Shown here one piece after another: positions 27,166 to 36,160 of a DNA stretch of 64,000 nucleotides (position 1 is the first letter of the stretch; each line of letters begins with the position of its first letter). A model generated the notes under the pieces. The model was given only the letters and a program-made list of their open reading frames with translations. It searched no databases and had not been told where the DNA came from. Both the position numbers and the translations under genes were made by a program. This DNA is from Flagellatimonas centrodinii (lineage in GTDB: Bacteria; Pseudomonadota; Gammaproteobacteria; Nevskiales; Nevskiaceae), in NCBI RefSeq assembly GCF_016918765.2, contig NZ_CP092104.1:1-64000 (forward strand). The letters run 5' to 3'.

Positions 27166-27305
27166 GTTCCTCCGACGGTAGCGCCCGTACCGGCGCCTCA
27201 GCCGCTACGCTAGCACAGCCTCACCCCGCACCAACCGCCCCATTCGGGTGGCGCCCGACGCGTGGCACGCATACAATCGCGCCCCCGGAAACGGGAACGA
27301 GTTCA

Positions 27306-27398
27306 GGAGAGGTACCGAAGTGGTCATAACGGCGCCGACTCGAAATCGGATGGTCTCCGAAAGGAGGCACAAGGGTTCGAATCCCTTCCTCTCCGCCA
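27306..27398 (+). tRNA. tRNA-Ser(CGA)
   Basis: A 93-base class II tRNA with acceptor GGAGAGG paired to CCTCTCC, a long variable arm, a GGGTTCGAATCCC T-arm and an encoded 3' CCA. The anticodon CGA is at 27341-27343, reading serine codon UCG. Confidence 0.96.
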
Positions 27399-27403
27399 AC
27401 ACC

Positions 27404-27430
27404 AAAAGCCCCGCGCAAGCGGGGTTTTTC
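27404..27430 (+). terminator. Rho-independent terminator after tRNA-Ser
   Basis: CCCCGC / GCGGGG stem (27409-27414 with 27419-27424) with a GCAA loop, AAAA before it and TTTTT after it, starting 6 bases after the tRNA CCA. Confidence 0.92.
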
Positions 27431-27443
27431 TTTGCCCCGACCC

Positions 27444-28079
27444 TGTCATTGCGAGCCTGCGCAGCAGGCGTGGCAATCTCGTCCGGGTGGCTATGCCCTC
27501 GATCACGAGATCGCCGCGGGGCTTCGCCCCTCGCGATGACAGCTATTGGCTACGCCCCTCGCGGTGAAAGGTGTTGGCTGTACCCCTCGCGATGACAGGC
27601 GTTGCTTGCGCCCCTCGTCGTGACAGGAAAGGGCGTCGCGACTGCACGCCCCTCCATTGTCATTGCGAGCCTGCACTGCAGGCGCGGCAATCTCGTCCGG
27701 GTGGCTGTGCCTTCGATCACGAGATCGCCGCGGGGCTTCGCCCCTCGCGATGACAGGTATTGGCTATGCCCTCGCGGTGACAGGTGTTGGCTGTACCCCT
27801 CGCGATGACAGGCGTTGCTTGCGCCCCTCGTCGTGACAGGCAAGGGCGTCGCGACCCCACGCCCTCCATTGTCATTGCGAGCCTGCACCGCAGGCGTGGC
27901 AATCTCGTCCGGGTGGCTGCGCCCTCGATGATGAGATCGCCGCGGGGCTTCTCCCCTCGCGATGACAGTTATTAGCTATGCCCTCGCGGTGACAGGTGTT
28001 GGCTTCGCCCCTCGCGGTGACAGGTGTTGGCTTCGCCCCTCGCGATGACAGTTATTGGCTACGTCCCTCGTGGTGACAG
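27444..28079. repeat. Three-copy tandem REP array, about 212-bp period
   Basis: Long units start at 27444, 27659 and 27870. Each has TGTCATTGCGAGCCTGC...GGCAATCTCGTCCGGGTGG, the inverted arm GAGATCGCCGCGGGGCTTC...GCGATGACA, then three or four extra CCCCTCGCGGTGACAGG-type arms. Together they fill the gap between tRNA-Ser and the GIY-YIG gene. Confidence 0.9.
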
Positions 28080-28184
28080 ATGTTGGCTCCACCATCTCGA
28101 TGACTGGCGGTACTCCGCGACACTTGCATCCGACTGCCATCAATTGCAGGCTTTTCCTCCACGCAGGACGCGAGGAGAGCATGC

Positions 28185-28484
28185 ATGGCCGATAACCCGA
28201 CGTATTGCGTCTACATCCTGACCAATACGCACAATCGCGTGCTGTACACGGGCGTCACCCGGAACCTGGCGCGTCGAATGTACGAGCATCAACATCACTT
28301 GGTGCCCGGCTTCACCGCCCGATACAACGCCACCAAGCTGGTCTACTTCGAGTGCGGCACTGACATCAGCGAGGCCATCCAGCGTGAGAAGCAACTTAAG
28401 TCGGGCTCGCGTAGCCGGAAGATTTCATTGATCGAATCGGTGAATCCGGAATGGCGGGATCTCACGCCATTTATCGAAGGCTGA
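28185..28484 (+). CDS. GIY-YIG nuclease-superfamily small protein
   Basis: A 99-residue single-domain protein of the bacterial UPF0213/YhbQ-like GIY-YIG group. It has CVYILTNTHNRVLYTGVT (the GIY and YIG strands in degenerate form), Arg in NLARRMYEHQ, and VYFECGTDISEAIQREKQLKS near the C terminus. Members are predicted DNA nucleases, often in high copy within a genome. REP arrays flank it on both sides, which hints at insertion together with repeat DNA. ATG 28185 directly follows GAGAGC, a weak ribosome site. Confidence 0.87.
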   Translation: MADNPTYCVYILTNTHNRVLYTGVTRNLARRMYEHQHHLVPGFTARYNATKLVYFECGTDISEAIQREKQLKSGSRSRKISLIESVNPEWRDLTPFIEG

Positions 28485-28519
28485 CGGGGCTGGTGATCGT
28501 TCGTCCGTTGTGCGCGGCC

Positions 28520-28704
28520 GATGAGATCGCCACGCCGCTTCGCGGCTCGCGATGACAGGGGGAAGGGGCGGCCCGCGATGACAGGGGGAAGGGGCGGCTC
28601 GCGATGACAGGGGGAAGGGGCGGCTCGCGACAGGTGAAGGGCGGCTCGCGATGACGTGCCCTACCCTGTCATTGCGAGCCTGCACCGCAGGCGCGGCAAT
28701 CTCG
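28520..28704. repeat. REP-like array downstream of the GIY-YIG gene
   Basis: A GAGATCGCCACGCCGCTTCG...GCGATGACA arm is followed by four GGCGGCTCGCGATGACAGGGGGAA-like half units. A forward TGTCATTGCGAGCCTGC...GGCAATCTCG arm ends the array at 28704. Confidence 0.87.
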
Positions 28705-28721
28705 TGCCGTTGGCAGCGCCC

Positions 28722-29051
28722 TCAACCGGGCGCGAGATCCTTCAGCTTCAGCCGCTCCACCACCTCTCCCCCGACGATGTGCCGGTCGATGATCTCGTCG
28801 ACATCATCCTCGTCCACGTAGGTGTACCAGACCGCCTCCGGGTAGATGACGATGCAGGGGCCTTCTTCGCAGCGTTCGAGGCAGCCCGCCTGGTTGATGC
28901 GGGTGTTTCCCGGTGCCGCCAGGCCCAGCGCCTTGATCCGCTTCTTGGCGTAGTCGCGCACCCGGCTGGCGCCGGCGTCGTTGCAGCAGACGCGCTCGCC
29001 GGGCTTGCGCTGGTTGCAGCAGAAGAAGACGTGGTGGCGGTAATGGCTCAT
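28722..29051 (-). CDS. Thioredoxin-like [2Fe-2S] ferredoxin
   Basis: Small electron-transfer-type protein of 109 residues with the thioredoxin-like 2Fe-2S fold. It has HVFFCCNQRKPGERVCCNDAGA (clustered N-terminal Cys) and INQAGCLERCEEGPCIVIYPE (C-x3-C region), which together would hold the cluster. The end reads YTYVDEDDVDEIIDRHIVGG, as in the family. It lies 10 bp downstream of the DUF481 gene, so the two may share a transcript. Its partner is unknown. Confidence 0.88.
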   Translation of the reverse strand: MSHYRHHVFFCCNQRKPGERVCCNDAGASRVRDYAKKRIKALGLAAPGNTRINQAGCLERCEEGPCIVIYPEAVWYTYVDEDDVDEIIDRHIVGGEVVERLKLKDLAPG

Positions 29052-29061
29052 ACGGCGCGCG

Positions 29062-29769
29062 CTATGACTTGCCGAACTGATACGACAGATTGACCGCAGT
29101 GGCGGTGTCGGTCTGTTCGGTGCCCACGGGCACGTCGGAGTTGTTGCGGACGGTGAAGGAGATGCCGGCGAAGATATTGCCGACGATGTTGAGCTTGAGC
29201 TCCGAAATCGACTCGGTGAAGGTGTTTTCGTCGCCCGACTCCACCTTCAACGACTGCAGGAAGGTGCTGGTGTCGGAGATCTTCCACTCGTAGCGACCGG
29301 ACAGCCGGGCGATGGCGTCGTTCTCGCGCTCGCTGGCGCCCTGCGCCAGGGTCTGCCGCGCACCGGCGCCGATTTCGGCGTTGAGCTTGTGGACCGGGCC
29401 GGTGAGGATGCGGCGACCGTAGCCGACCGTCTCGGTGGTGCGTTCGCGGACACCGCCGTAGAGGTCCTTTTCGGCATCCAGCGCCAGGAAGGCGTAGTTG
29501 TTCTCGTCGAAGTTGTAGTCCAGCTTGTTCCCGACGGTGTAACGCTCGGCGGTGCGGACCTGTTCCTGTTCACCATTCAGGGCGGTGGCGCTGAAGGTGT
29601 TCTTGAAACGGGTCACCGAGTAGACCGCTTCGGTCTTGGCATTCAGCGAGGTCGAGCTGGAGTTGCCGGAGGTGGAGAGGAACCCCACCGCCACGTCACC
29701 GCTCCAGGGACCTTCGGCCAGGGCAAGGGTGGGCAGGCAACACAGCAGAGTGATCAACCGCAAACGCAT
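29062..29769 (-). CDS. DUF481 outer-membrane beta-barrel protein (YdiY-like)
   Basis: A 235-residue protein with a clear signal peptide (LRLITLLCCLPTLALAEG). Alternating amphipathic strands follow (GDVAVGFLSTSGNSSSTSLN, LDYNFDENNYAFLALDAEK, ETVGYGRRILTGPVHKLNAE), ending in an aromatic-poor AVNLSYQFGKS strand. This is the DUF481 pattern, and such proteins are induced by salt or acid in some bacteria. Function unknown. It is divergently placed to the Fe-S protein gene, with 71 bp between the starts. Confidence 0.86.
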   Translation of the reverse strand: MRLRLITLLCCLPTLALAEGPWSGDVAVGFLSTSGNSSSTSLNAKTEAVYSVTRFKNTFSATALNGEQEQVRTAERYTVGNKLDYNFDENNYAFLALDAEKDLYGGVRERTTETVGYGRRILTGPVHKLNAEIGAGARQTLAQGASERENDAIARLSGRYEWKISDTSTFLQSLKVESGDENTFTESISELKLNIVGNIFAGISFTVRNNSDVPVGTEQTDTATAVNLSYQFGKS

Positions 29770-29840
29770 GGAGAGGCATCCTTCTTCTTCGGGCGGGTTA
29801 CCACGACGTCGGGCCGCGGCGAGCCCGTATTATACGAACC

Positions 29841-31049
29841 ATGCCTTCCCTGCCGCCCTTCCCTGCCGCCGCCGCGGACCAGTGCGTGAAATGCGGCCTC
29901 TGCCTGCCGCACTGTCCAAGCTATACGCTGACAGGCCATGAGGGTGATTCCCCGCGTGGCCGCATCGCGCTGATGCAGGGCCTGGCCGAGGGCCGACTGG
30001 CGGCGAGTGACCGCCTGCAGCAGCATCTCGACGGCTGTCTCGGCTGCCGCGCCTGCGAACCGGTGTGCCCGGCGCGGGTGCCGTATGGGCAGATCCTTGA
30101 TGCGGGCCGCGCGCAATTGGCGATGGCCCGTCCGGCCCGATGGCACCGCGCGGCCCTGCGGGGTCTGACCCATCCGCTGGGGCAGCGACTGCTGCAGGGC
30201 CTGCGCTGGCTGTGGCAGACGCTGCGCCTGGCGCGGCCGGCCGGCGCCCTGGGGCTGTTCAGGCTCGGCGCACTGGGGCGCGCGGCGTCGCTGCTACCGG
30301 CCGCTCGACTGCCCCAACCCGCGGCGCTGCCGGCCCCGGCGGCGAGCGCTGACCGCGGCGAGGTGCTGCTGTTCACCGGCTGCACCGGCGCCGCGCTGGA
30401 ACCCGAGACCGTCGCTGCCACCGAGGCGCTGTTGTCTGCACTCGGCTTTACCCCGCGCACACTCACCGGGTTGTGCTGCGGTGCGCTGCAAACCCATGCC
30501 GGGGATGCCGAAGGCGGTGCCGCGCGGGCACGGGCGGCCGGCGATGCCCTGGCTGGCGATGCGCCGATCATCAGCATCGGCACCGGCTGCGGTGCGCAGT
30601 TGCAGGAACACCCGATGGCTTCGGTACGGGAACGCCATGTCGACGCGCTGCAATTCATCCGCCGTCACTGGCCCGAAGGCGTGACCCTGCAACCGCTGCC
30701 GCAACGGGTGGCGCTGCATGTCGCCTGCAGTCAGCGCAACGTGCTGCGCAGTGGCGATGATCTGGCCTGGCTGGGCCGGCAGATTCCGCAGGCGGCGGTG
30801 TTTGCGCTGGATGCCAGCGGCCGCTGTTGCGGCGCGGCGGGACATCACCTGCTACAGCTGCCCGACGTCGCCGATGCCCATCTGGCCCCGAAGCTGGCGG
30901 CAATGCGCGACACCGCGCCGCAGTGGGTGGTGAGCAACAACATCGGCTGCAGCCTGCATCTGGCCGGTGGCCTGCGGCGCGACGGCGCGCTTACTCCGCA
31001 GGTGATTCATCCGCTGGTGTTGCTGGCGCGTCTATGGCCACGGCGCTGA
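29841..31049 (+). CDS. GlcF/LutA-type Fe-S oxidoreductase subunit with two 4Fe-4S clusters and CCG domains
   Basis: Electron-carrying subunit of a 2-hydroxyacid (glycolate-type) oxidase. The N-terminal ferredoxin pair is CVKCGLCLPHCP (15-26) and CLGCRACEPVCP (66-77). Two cysteine-rich CCG regions follow: FTGCTGAALEP with GLCCGALQTHAGD, and HVACSQRN with GRCCGAAGHHLLQLPD. The 402-residue length fits GlcF. No flavin subunit gene is adjacent, which is unusual, so its partner is elsewhere or it acts alone. Its 3' end overlaps the convergent lptE gene by 59 bp. Confidence 0.86.
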   Translation: MPSLPPFPAAAADQCVKCGLCLPHCPSYTLTGHEGDSPRGRIALMQGLAEGRLAASDRLQQHLDGCLGCRACEPVCPARVPYGQILDAGRAQLAMARPARWHRAALRGLTHPLGQRLLQGLRWLWQTLRLARPAGALGLFRLGALGRAASLLPAARLPQPAALPAPAASADRGEVLLFTGCTGAALEPETVAATEALLSALGFTPRTLTGLCCGALQTHAGDAEGGAARARAAGDALAGDAPIISIGTGCGAQLQEHPMASVRERHVDALQFIRRHWPEGVTLQPLPQRVALHVACSQRNVLRSGDDLAWLGRQIPQAAVFALDASGRCCGAAGHHLLQLPDVADAHLAPKLAAMRDTAPQWVVSNNIGCSLHLAGGLRRDGALTPQVIHPLVLLARLWPRR

Positions 31050-31545
31050 GCCGGGCTTCCAGCCGCAGCAGAATCAGCTCGGCCATCTCGGCCTGAATGT
31101 AACGCCGCAGCCGTTCCTCTTCCGCCTCCTTGGCCAGCACCTGTTCGGCGTTGAAGCTGAAGTCACGCACCACGTCGATGTGGTCGGTGGCCAGCAGCAG
31201 GCGGCCGTCGCGGCGCACTTCATAGTCGGCGCCGGTGACCAGCGCGAACTCCAGCGCCTTGCCGTCGATGCCGATCGACAGGGTCTCACGCACGGTGTTG
31301 AGGTTGGACACGCGGATTTCGGTGACACCCTCGCCGCGCTTGTCGCGGACATCGGCGCCGCGCCGCGCCAACAGCGCACGCAGTGAGGTTTCCAGCGGCG
31401 GTTCGCTGACCCGGTAGGGGGCGATCAGGTCGACATGCACGGTCTGCAACGCCAGCGGCAGCGAGCGCTCGCCGGCCAGCCGGAAGCCGCAGGCACTGAT
31501 GAGCCCCAGCAGCGCTACCGCGACCGCCGCGCGCAGGGCGTTCAT
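30991..31545 (-). CDS. lptE: LPS-assembly lipoprotein LptE
   Basis: Outer-membrane lipoprotein that plugs and assists LptD in delivering lipopolysaccharide to the surface. The signal peptide ends in a lipobox ([16 protein letters not shown], Cys at about 20). The middle shows the family pattern [21 protein letters not shown] and [18 protein letters not shown], and the end is [24 protein letters not shown] 31545 makes an ATGA overlap with the leuS stop, the order seen in many proteobacteria. The acidic last 20 codons lie opposite the end of the GlcF-like gene. Confidence 0.9.
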   Translation of the reverse strand: MNALRAAVAVALLGLISACGFRLAGERSLPLALQTVHVDLIAPYRVSEPPLETSLRALLARRGADVRDKRGEGVTEIRVSNLNTVRETLSIGIDGKALEFALVTGADYEVRRDGRLLLATDHIDVVRDFSFNAEQVLAKEAEEERLRRYIQAEMAELILLRLEARLSAVAIDAPATPADESPAE

Positions 31546-34121
31546 ACGACCAGACTCACCAGCTTGCCCGGCACCACGATCTGCTTGCGCAGCGGCCCGG
31601 TGAGGAACTTGGCAACGGTGGGCTCGGCGATGGCGGCGGCGATGATGTCGTCCTTGGCGGCGGCGACCGGCACTTCGATATGGCCACGCAGCTTGCCGTT
31701 GACCTGCACCACCAGCTTGATCACGTCGGTGGTCATGGCACCGGTGTCGGCCTGCGGCCAGGCCGCATCGATGACCGCGCCCTGCCCGCCCAGCGTCTGC
31801 CACAGCTGGTGGCAGATGTGCGGAACGATCGGCGCCAGCCCGCGCACCAGCGCATCGGCGCCTTCGCGCAACACGGCGGCGGTCTGCGGATGACCATCGT
31901 CATCGTGTCGGGTGAGGCTGTTGAGCAGCTCCATGCTGGCGGCAACGGCGGTGTTGTAGGTCTGGCGGCGGCCGTAGTCGTCGTCGAGCTTGGCGAGGGT
32001 TTCATGCACCTTGCGGCGCAGGTCCTTCAGGGCCGGCGACAGCGCGGCGGGGTCCAGCGTCGGGGCCTGCGGCAGCCCGGAGACGAAGGCCCACAGCCGT
32101 TTGAGGAAGCGGGCGGCACCCTCGATGCCGGCGTCGTTCCACTCCAGGCTCTGCTCCGGCGGCGCGGTGAACATCATGAACAGGCGCACGGCGTCGGCGC
32201 CGTGGCGCGCCACCATGGTTTCCGGGTCCACCCCGTTGTTCTTGGACTTGCTCATCTTCTCGCGACCGCCGATCTGCACCGGCTGGCCGTCTTCGCGCAG
32301 CACGGCGCTGGCGGGCGCGCCCCGCTCGTCGAAGCTGACCTCGACATCGGCCGGGTTGAACCAGGTCTTGCGGCCTTCGGCATCCTCGCGGAAGTAGGTG
32401 CCGGCGATCACCATGCCCTGGCACAGCAGGCGGGTGAAGGGTTCGTCGCCGGCCACCGGCAGGCCGACATCCCGCATCAGCTTGTGGAAGAAGCGGGCGT
32501 AAAGCAGGTGCAGCACGGCATGTTCGATGCCGCCGATGTACTGGTCCACCGGCAACCAGTGGCGGGCGCGCTCATCGAGCATGGCCTGGTCGTTGTCCGG
32601 GCAGGCAAAGCGGGCGTAGTACCAGCTGGACTCGAAGAAGGTGTCGAAGGTGTCGGTCTCGCGCCGCGCCGGCTGGCCGCAGCTCGGGCAGGCGCATTCG
32701 TAGAACGACGGCGTGCGCGTCAGCGGGCTGGCGGCGCCATCCGGCTTGAGGTCTTCCGGCAGCACCACCGGCAGCTGGTCTTCGGGTACCGGCACGTCAC
32801 CACAGGCATCGCAGTAGACGATGGGGATGGGGCAGCCCCAGTAGCGCTGACGGCTGACACCCCAGTCGCGCAGGCGGTAGTTGATGCGGCCGCGGCCCTG
32901 CGCTTTCTCGACCAACGCGGCTTCGATGGCGGCAAAGGCGGCATCAAAGCCGAGGCCGTCGAAACGGCCGGAATTGAGCAGCGGGCCGTGCTCGGTATAG
33001 GCGGCCTCGGTGATGTCGGGCGCAAGACCCTCGGCGGTGCCGATGACCACTTTCTTGGGCAGCCCGTGGGCGTCGGCGAAGGCCCAGTCGCGTTCATCAT
33101 GTGCCGGCACCGCCATCACGCAGCCGGTGCCGTAGCCCATCAGGACGAAGTTGGCGGCCCACACCGGCACCGACGCACCGGTGAGCGGGTGGATCACCGA
33201 CACGCCCAGCGGCACGCCCTTCTTTTCCTGCGTGGCGAGGGTTTCCTCGGCGGTGCCGCTACGGCGGCATTCGTCGACAAACGCCGCTACCGCGGGGTCA
33301 CGTTCGGCCGCCGCCAGCGCCAGCGGATGCTGCGCCGCCACCGACACGAAGGTGACGCCCATCAGGGTGTCGGGACGGGTGGTGTAGACGGTGAGCTGGC
33401 CGTCGCCCTCGGCCATTCGGAAGTCGATTTCGAGTCCGCGCGAGCGGCCGATCCAGTTGGCCTGCTGGGTTTTCACCGCCTCCGGCCAGCCGGGCAGCGT
33501 GTCGAGGCTGTCGACCAGCTCGTCGGCGTAGTCGGTGATGCGGAGGAACCACTGTGGGATCTCGCGCTGCTCGACCAGGGCGCCGGAACGCCAGCCGCGG
33601 CCGTCCACCACCTGCTCGTTGGCGAGCACGGTGTTGTCCACCGGGTCCCAGTTGACCACCGAGTTCTTGCGATAGACCAGGCCTTTCCGGAACAGCTGCA
33701 CGAACAGCCACTGCTCCCAGCGGTAATAGGCGGGGTCGCAGGTGGCGAAACTGCGCGACCAGTCGAAGCCCAGGCCCAGCGCATCGAGCTGGCGCCGCAT
33801 GTAGGCCATGTTGTCGTAGGTCCACGCCGCCGGCGGCACGCCGGACTTGATGGCGGCGTTCTCGGCTGGCAGGCCAAAGGCATCGAAGCCCATCGGCTGC
33901 AGCACGTTGCGGCCCTTCATCCGCTGATAGCGGGTCAGCACATCGCCCAGCGTGTAGTTGCGCACATGGCCCATGTGCAGCCGCCCGGAGGGATACGGGA
34001 ACATCGACAGGCAGTAGAACTTCTCGCGACGGTCGTCTTCATGAACACGAAAGCAGTCGTGCTCGGCCCAGTAGCCCTGGGCGGTGCGCTCGATGTCGGC
34101 GGGAGTGTAGGCGGGGGTCAT
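31542..34121 (-). CDS. leuS: Leucyl-tRNA synthetase
   Basis: Charges tRNA-Leu with leucine. The 859-residue class I synthetase has the HIGH-type motif [12 protein letters not shown] (HMGH at 49-52). The editing CP1 domain includes [12 protein letters not shown] and the zinc-type insert [15 protein letters not shown]. The KMSKS loop ([16 protein letters not shown]) is near residue 620, and an anticodon-binding C-terminal part follows. Length and order are normal. It leads the leuS-lptE pair. Its antisense strand is an artefactual open frame of more than 850 codons. Confidence 0.97.
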   Translation of the reverse strand: MTPAYTPADIERTAQGYWAEHDCFRVHEDDRREKFYCLSMFPYPSGRLHMGHVRNYTLGDVLTRYQRMKGRNVLQPMGFDAFGLPAENAAIKSGVPPAAWTYDNMAYMRRQLDALGLGFDWSRSFATCDPAYYRWEQWLFVQLFRKGLVYRKNSVVNWDPVDNTVLANEQVVDGRGWRSGALVEQREIPQWFLRITDYADELVDSLDTLPGWPEAVKTQQANWIGRSRGLEIDFRMAEGDGQLTVYTTRPDTLMGVTFVSVAAQHPLALAAAERDPAVAAFVDECRRSGTAEETLATQEKKGVPLGVSVIHPLTGASVPVWAANFVLMGYGTGCVMAVPAHDERDWAFADAHGLPKKVVIGTAEGLAPDITEAAYTEHGPLLNSGRFDGLGFDAAFAAIEAALVEKAQGRGRINYRLRDWGVSRQRYWGCPIPIVYCDACGDVPVPEDQLPVVLPEDLKPDGAASPLTRTPSFYECACPSCGQPARRETDTFDTFFESSWYYARFACPDNDQAMLDERARHWLPVDQYIGGIEHAVLHLLYARFFHKLMRDVGLPVAGDEPFTRLLCQGMVIAGTYFREDAEGRKTWFNPADVEVSFDERGAPASAVLREDGQPVQIGGREKMSKSKNNGVDPETMVARHGADAVRLFMMFTAPPEQSLEWNDAGIEGAARFLKRLWAFVSGLPQAPTLDPAALSPALKDLRRKVHETLAKLDDDYGRRQTYNTAVAASMELLNSLTRHDDDGHPQTAAVLREGADALVRGLAPIVPHICHQLWQTLGGQGAVIDAAWPQADTGAMTTDVIKLVVQVNGKLRGHIEVPVAAAKDDIIAAAIAEPTVAKFLTGPLRKQIVVPGKLVSLVV

Positions 34122-34289
34122 GCGGAGCCCGAGGCGGCAAAAGCGGGGAGTATAAGGGGAGCACCCCCGGCGGGGGCGGGGGTGGGTTTGCCCGCCCGCC
34201 GTGAAGTGTCCGTGCCACGGTCATTGGCAGCGGCCGAAGAGTCTCTAAGCTTGCGGCCCGTTCTCCCCACTCGAACCAGGACTCTTCCC

Positions 34290-36107
34290 ATGCCGGCTTA
34301 CAAGGCACCGCTGCGCGATACGCGCTTTCTTCTGAATGAAGTGTTCGACTTCCCGGCGCATTACGCCGGGCTCTCCAATGGCAAGGACGCTGACCCGGAG
34401 ACGGTGGGCGCCATCCTTGAGGAATGTGCCCGCTACTGCGAAGAGGTGCTGTCGCCGATCAACCTGTCGGGCGACCAGCAGGGTTGCACGCTGAAGGACG
34501 GTGTGGTGACCACGCCGAAGGGCTTCAAGGATGCCTATGCGCAGTTCGTCGCCGGCGGCTGGCAGGGCCTGTCGCACCCCACCGAGTACGGCGGCCAGGG
34601 CCTGCCGATGTCGCTGGGGCTGGTGAAGTCGGAGATGATGGGCACGGCCAACTGGTCGTTCACCATGTACCCGGGCCTGTCGCTGGGCTGCATGAACACC
34701 ATCATGCAGTACGCCAGCGAGTCGCTGAAAAACCAGTACATGCCGCCGCTGACCGAGGGCCGCTGGTCGGGCACCATGTGTCTCACCGAGCCGCAGTGCG
34801 GCACCGACCTCGGCCAGATCAAGACCAAGGCCGACGACAATGGCGATGGCACCTACGCCCTGACCGGCACCAAGATCTTCATCTCTGCCGGCGAGCATGA
34901 CCTCACCGAGAACATCATCCACATCGTGCTGGCGCGGTTGCCCGACGCACCGCCGGGCACCCGCGGCATTTCGCTGTTCATCGTGCCCAAAGTGCTGGTC
35001 AACGACGACGGCTCGCTGGGCGAGCGCAATGCCGTCACCTGCGCGTCGATTGAACACAAGATGGGCATCAAGGCCTCGGCCACCTGCGTGCTCAACTTCG
35101 ACGGCGCCCGCGCCTGGTTGATCGGCGAGCCCAACAAGGGGCTGGAGGCGATGTTCACCTTCATGAACACCGCCCGTATCGGGACCGCCGTGCAGGGCGT
35201 GGCGCATGCCGAACTGTCCTTCCAGGGCGCCCTGCCCTACGCGCTGGAACGCCGCTCGATGCGCGCGCTGTCGGGCAAGAAGGAACCGGACAAGGTGGCC
35301 GATGCGCTGATCCACCATGCGGATGTCCGCCGCATGCTGCTGACCCAGAAGGCGATCGCCGAGGGCGGCCGGGCGATGATCTACTTCGCCGCCCAGTACG
35401 CCGACCACATGGTCAACGGCATCATGGAAAACGACCCGGCCAAGTACGCGCTGTGGGACGACAAGCTGGGTTTCTTCACGCCCATCCTCAAGGGCTTCCT
35501 CACCGAGATGGGGCTGGAGGCGGCCAACCTCGGCATGCAGGTGTTCGGCGGCCACGGCTACATCAGTGAGCACGGCATGGAGCAGATCGCCCGCGATGCC
35601 CGCATCGCCACGCTGTATGAGGGCACCACCGGCATCCAGGCGCTGGACCTGCTCGGCCGCAAGGTGCTGCTGACCACCCGCGGCGCCTGCGTCCGCGAGT
35701 TCACCGGCCAGATCGGCCGCTTCGTGCTCGAACACGTGACCAACGGCAAGACCCGCCGCTTCTGCACCGACCTCGGCCGCTACGCCGCCGAGTGGAACGT
35801 ACTGACGCTGCGGCTGATGATGATGGCGCGCAAGGACCGCGACGTGGTGTCGAGCGCCAGCCATCACTTCCTGATGTATTCCGGCTACGTGATGATGGGG
35901 TACTTCTGGGCGGTGCAGGCGGCGGTAGCCGCCAAGCGACTGGCGGAGGGCGGTGACGACACCCCCGAGTTCTACCAGTCGAAACTGGACACGGCGGCGT
36001 TCTATTTCGATCACCTGCTGCCGCGCGCCAAGGCCCATGCAGCGTCGATGACCAAGCCCAGCAAGAGCATGACCCGGCTGGCGCCGGATCACTTCGCTTT
36101 CAGCTGA
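34290..36107 (+). CDS. Acyl-CoA dehydrogenase, 600-residue FadE/DmdC-like class
   Basis: FAD enzyme that introduces the first double bond in acyl-CoA breakdown. The 605-residue product includes MCLTEPQCGTDLGQIKTKA (FAD/substrate strand), GTKIFISAGEHDLTENIIH, MGIKASATCVLNFDGARAWL and the C-terminal catalytic helix LGMQVFGGHGYISEHGMEQIARDARIA with YEGTTGIQA. An extra C-terminal dehydrogenase domain explains the length. ATG 34290 is chosen because the upstream open frame is only leuS antisense. It stands alone between leuS (divergent) and xseA (convergent). Confidence 0.93.
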   Translation: MPAYKAPLRDTRFLLNEVFDFPAHYAGLSNGKDADPETVGAILEECARYCEEVLSPINLSGDQQGCTLKDGVVTTPKGFKDAYAQFVAGGWQGLSHPTEYGGQGLPMSLGLVKSEMMGTANWSFTMYPGLSLGCMNTIMQYASESLKNQYMPPLTEGRWSGTMCLTEPQCGTDLGQIKTKADDNGDGTYALTGTKIFISAGEHDLTENIIHIVLARLPDAPPGTRGISLFIVPKVLVNDDGSLGERNAVTCASIEHKMGIKASATCVLNFDGARAWLIGEPNKGLEAMFTFMNTARIGTAVQGVAHAELSFQGALPYALERRSMRALSGKKEPDKVADALIHHADVRRMLLTQKAIAEGGRAMIYFAAQYADHMVNGIMENDPAKYALWDDKLGFFTPILKGFLTEMGLEAANLGMQVFGGHGYISEHGMEQIARDARIATLYEGTTGIQALDLLGRKVLLTTRGACVREFTGQIGRFVLEHVTNGKTRRFCTDLGRYAAEWNVLTLRLMMMARKDRDVVSSASHHFLMYSGYVMMGYFWAVQAAVAAKRLAEGGDDTPEFYQSKLDTAAFYFDHLLPRAKAHAASMTKPSKSMTRLAPDHFAFS

Positions 36108-36123
36108 TCGACCGGCAGGACCT

Positions 36124-36160
36124 GTGACGACCCGCGGGCCTCAGGCTGGCGGGTCGTCAC
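36124..36160. terminator. Shared hairpin between convergent acyl-CoA dehydrogenase and xseA genes
   Basis: A perfect 12-bp stem GTGACGACCCGC / GCGGGTCGTCAC (36124-36135 with 36149-36160) has a 13-base loop that includes the xseA stop. There is no T-run on either side, so it could be a bidirectional terminator or an mRNA-end stabiliser. Confidence 0.55.

Noticed and set aside
31680-34289. Open frame of about 870 codons antisense to leuS, continuous with the acyl-CoA dehydrogenase
   Set aside because: It mirrors leuS codons in GC-rich DNA, has no homology, and the real dehydrogenase begins at ATG 34290.
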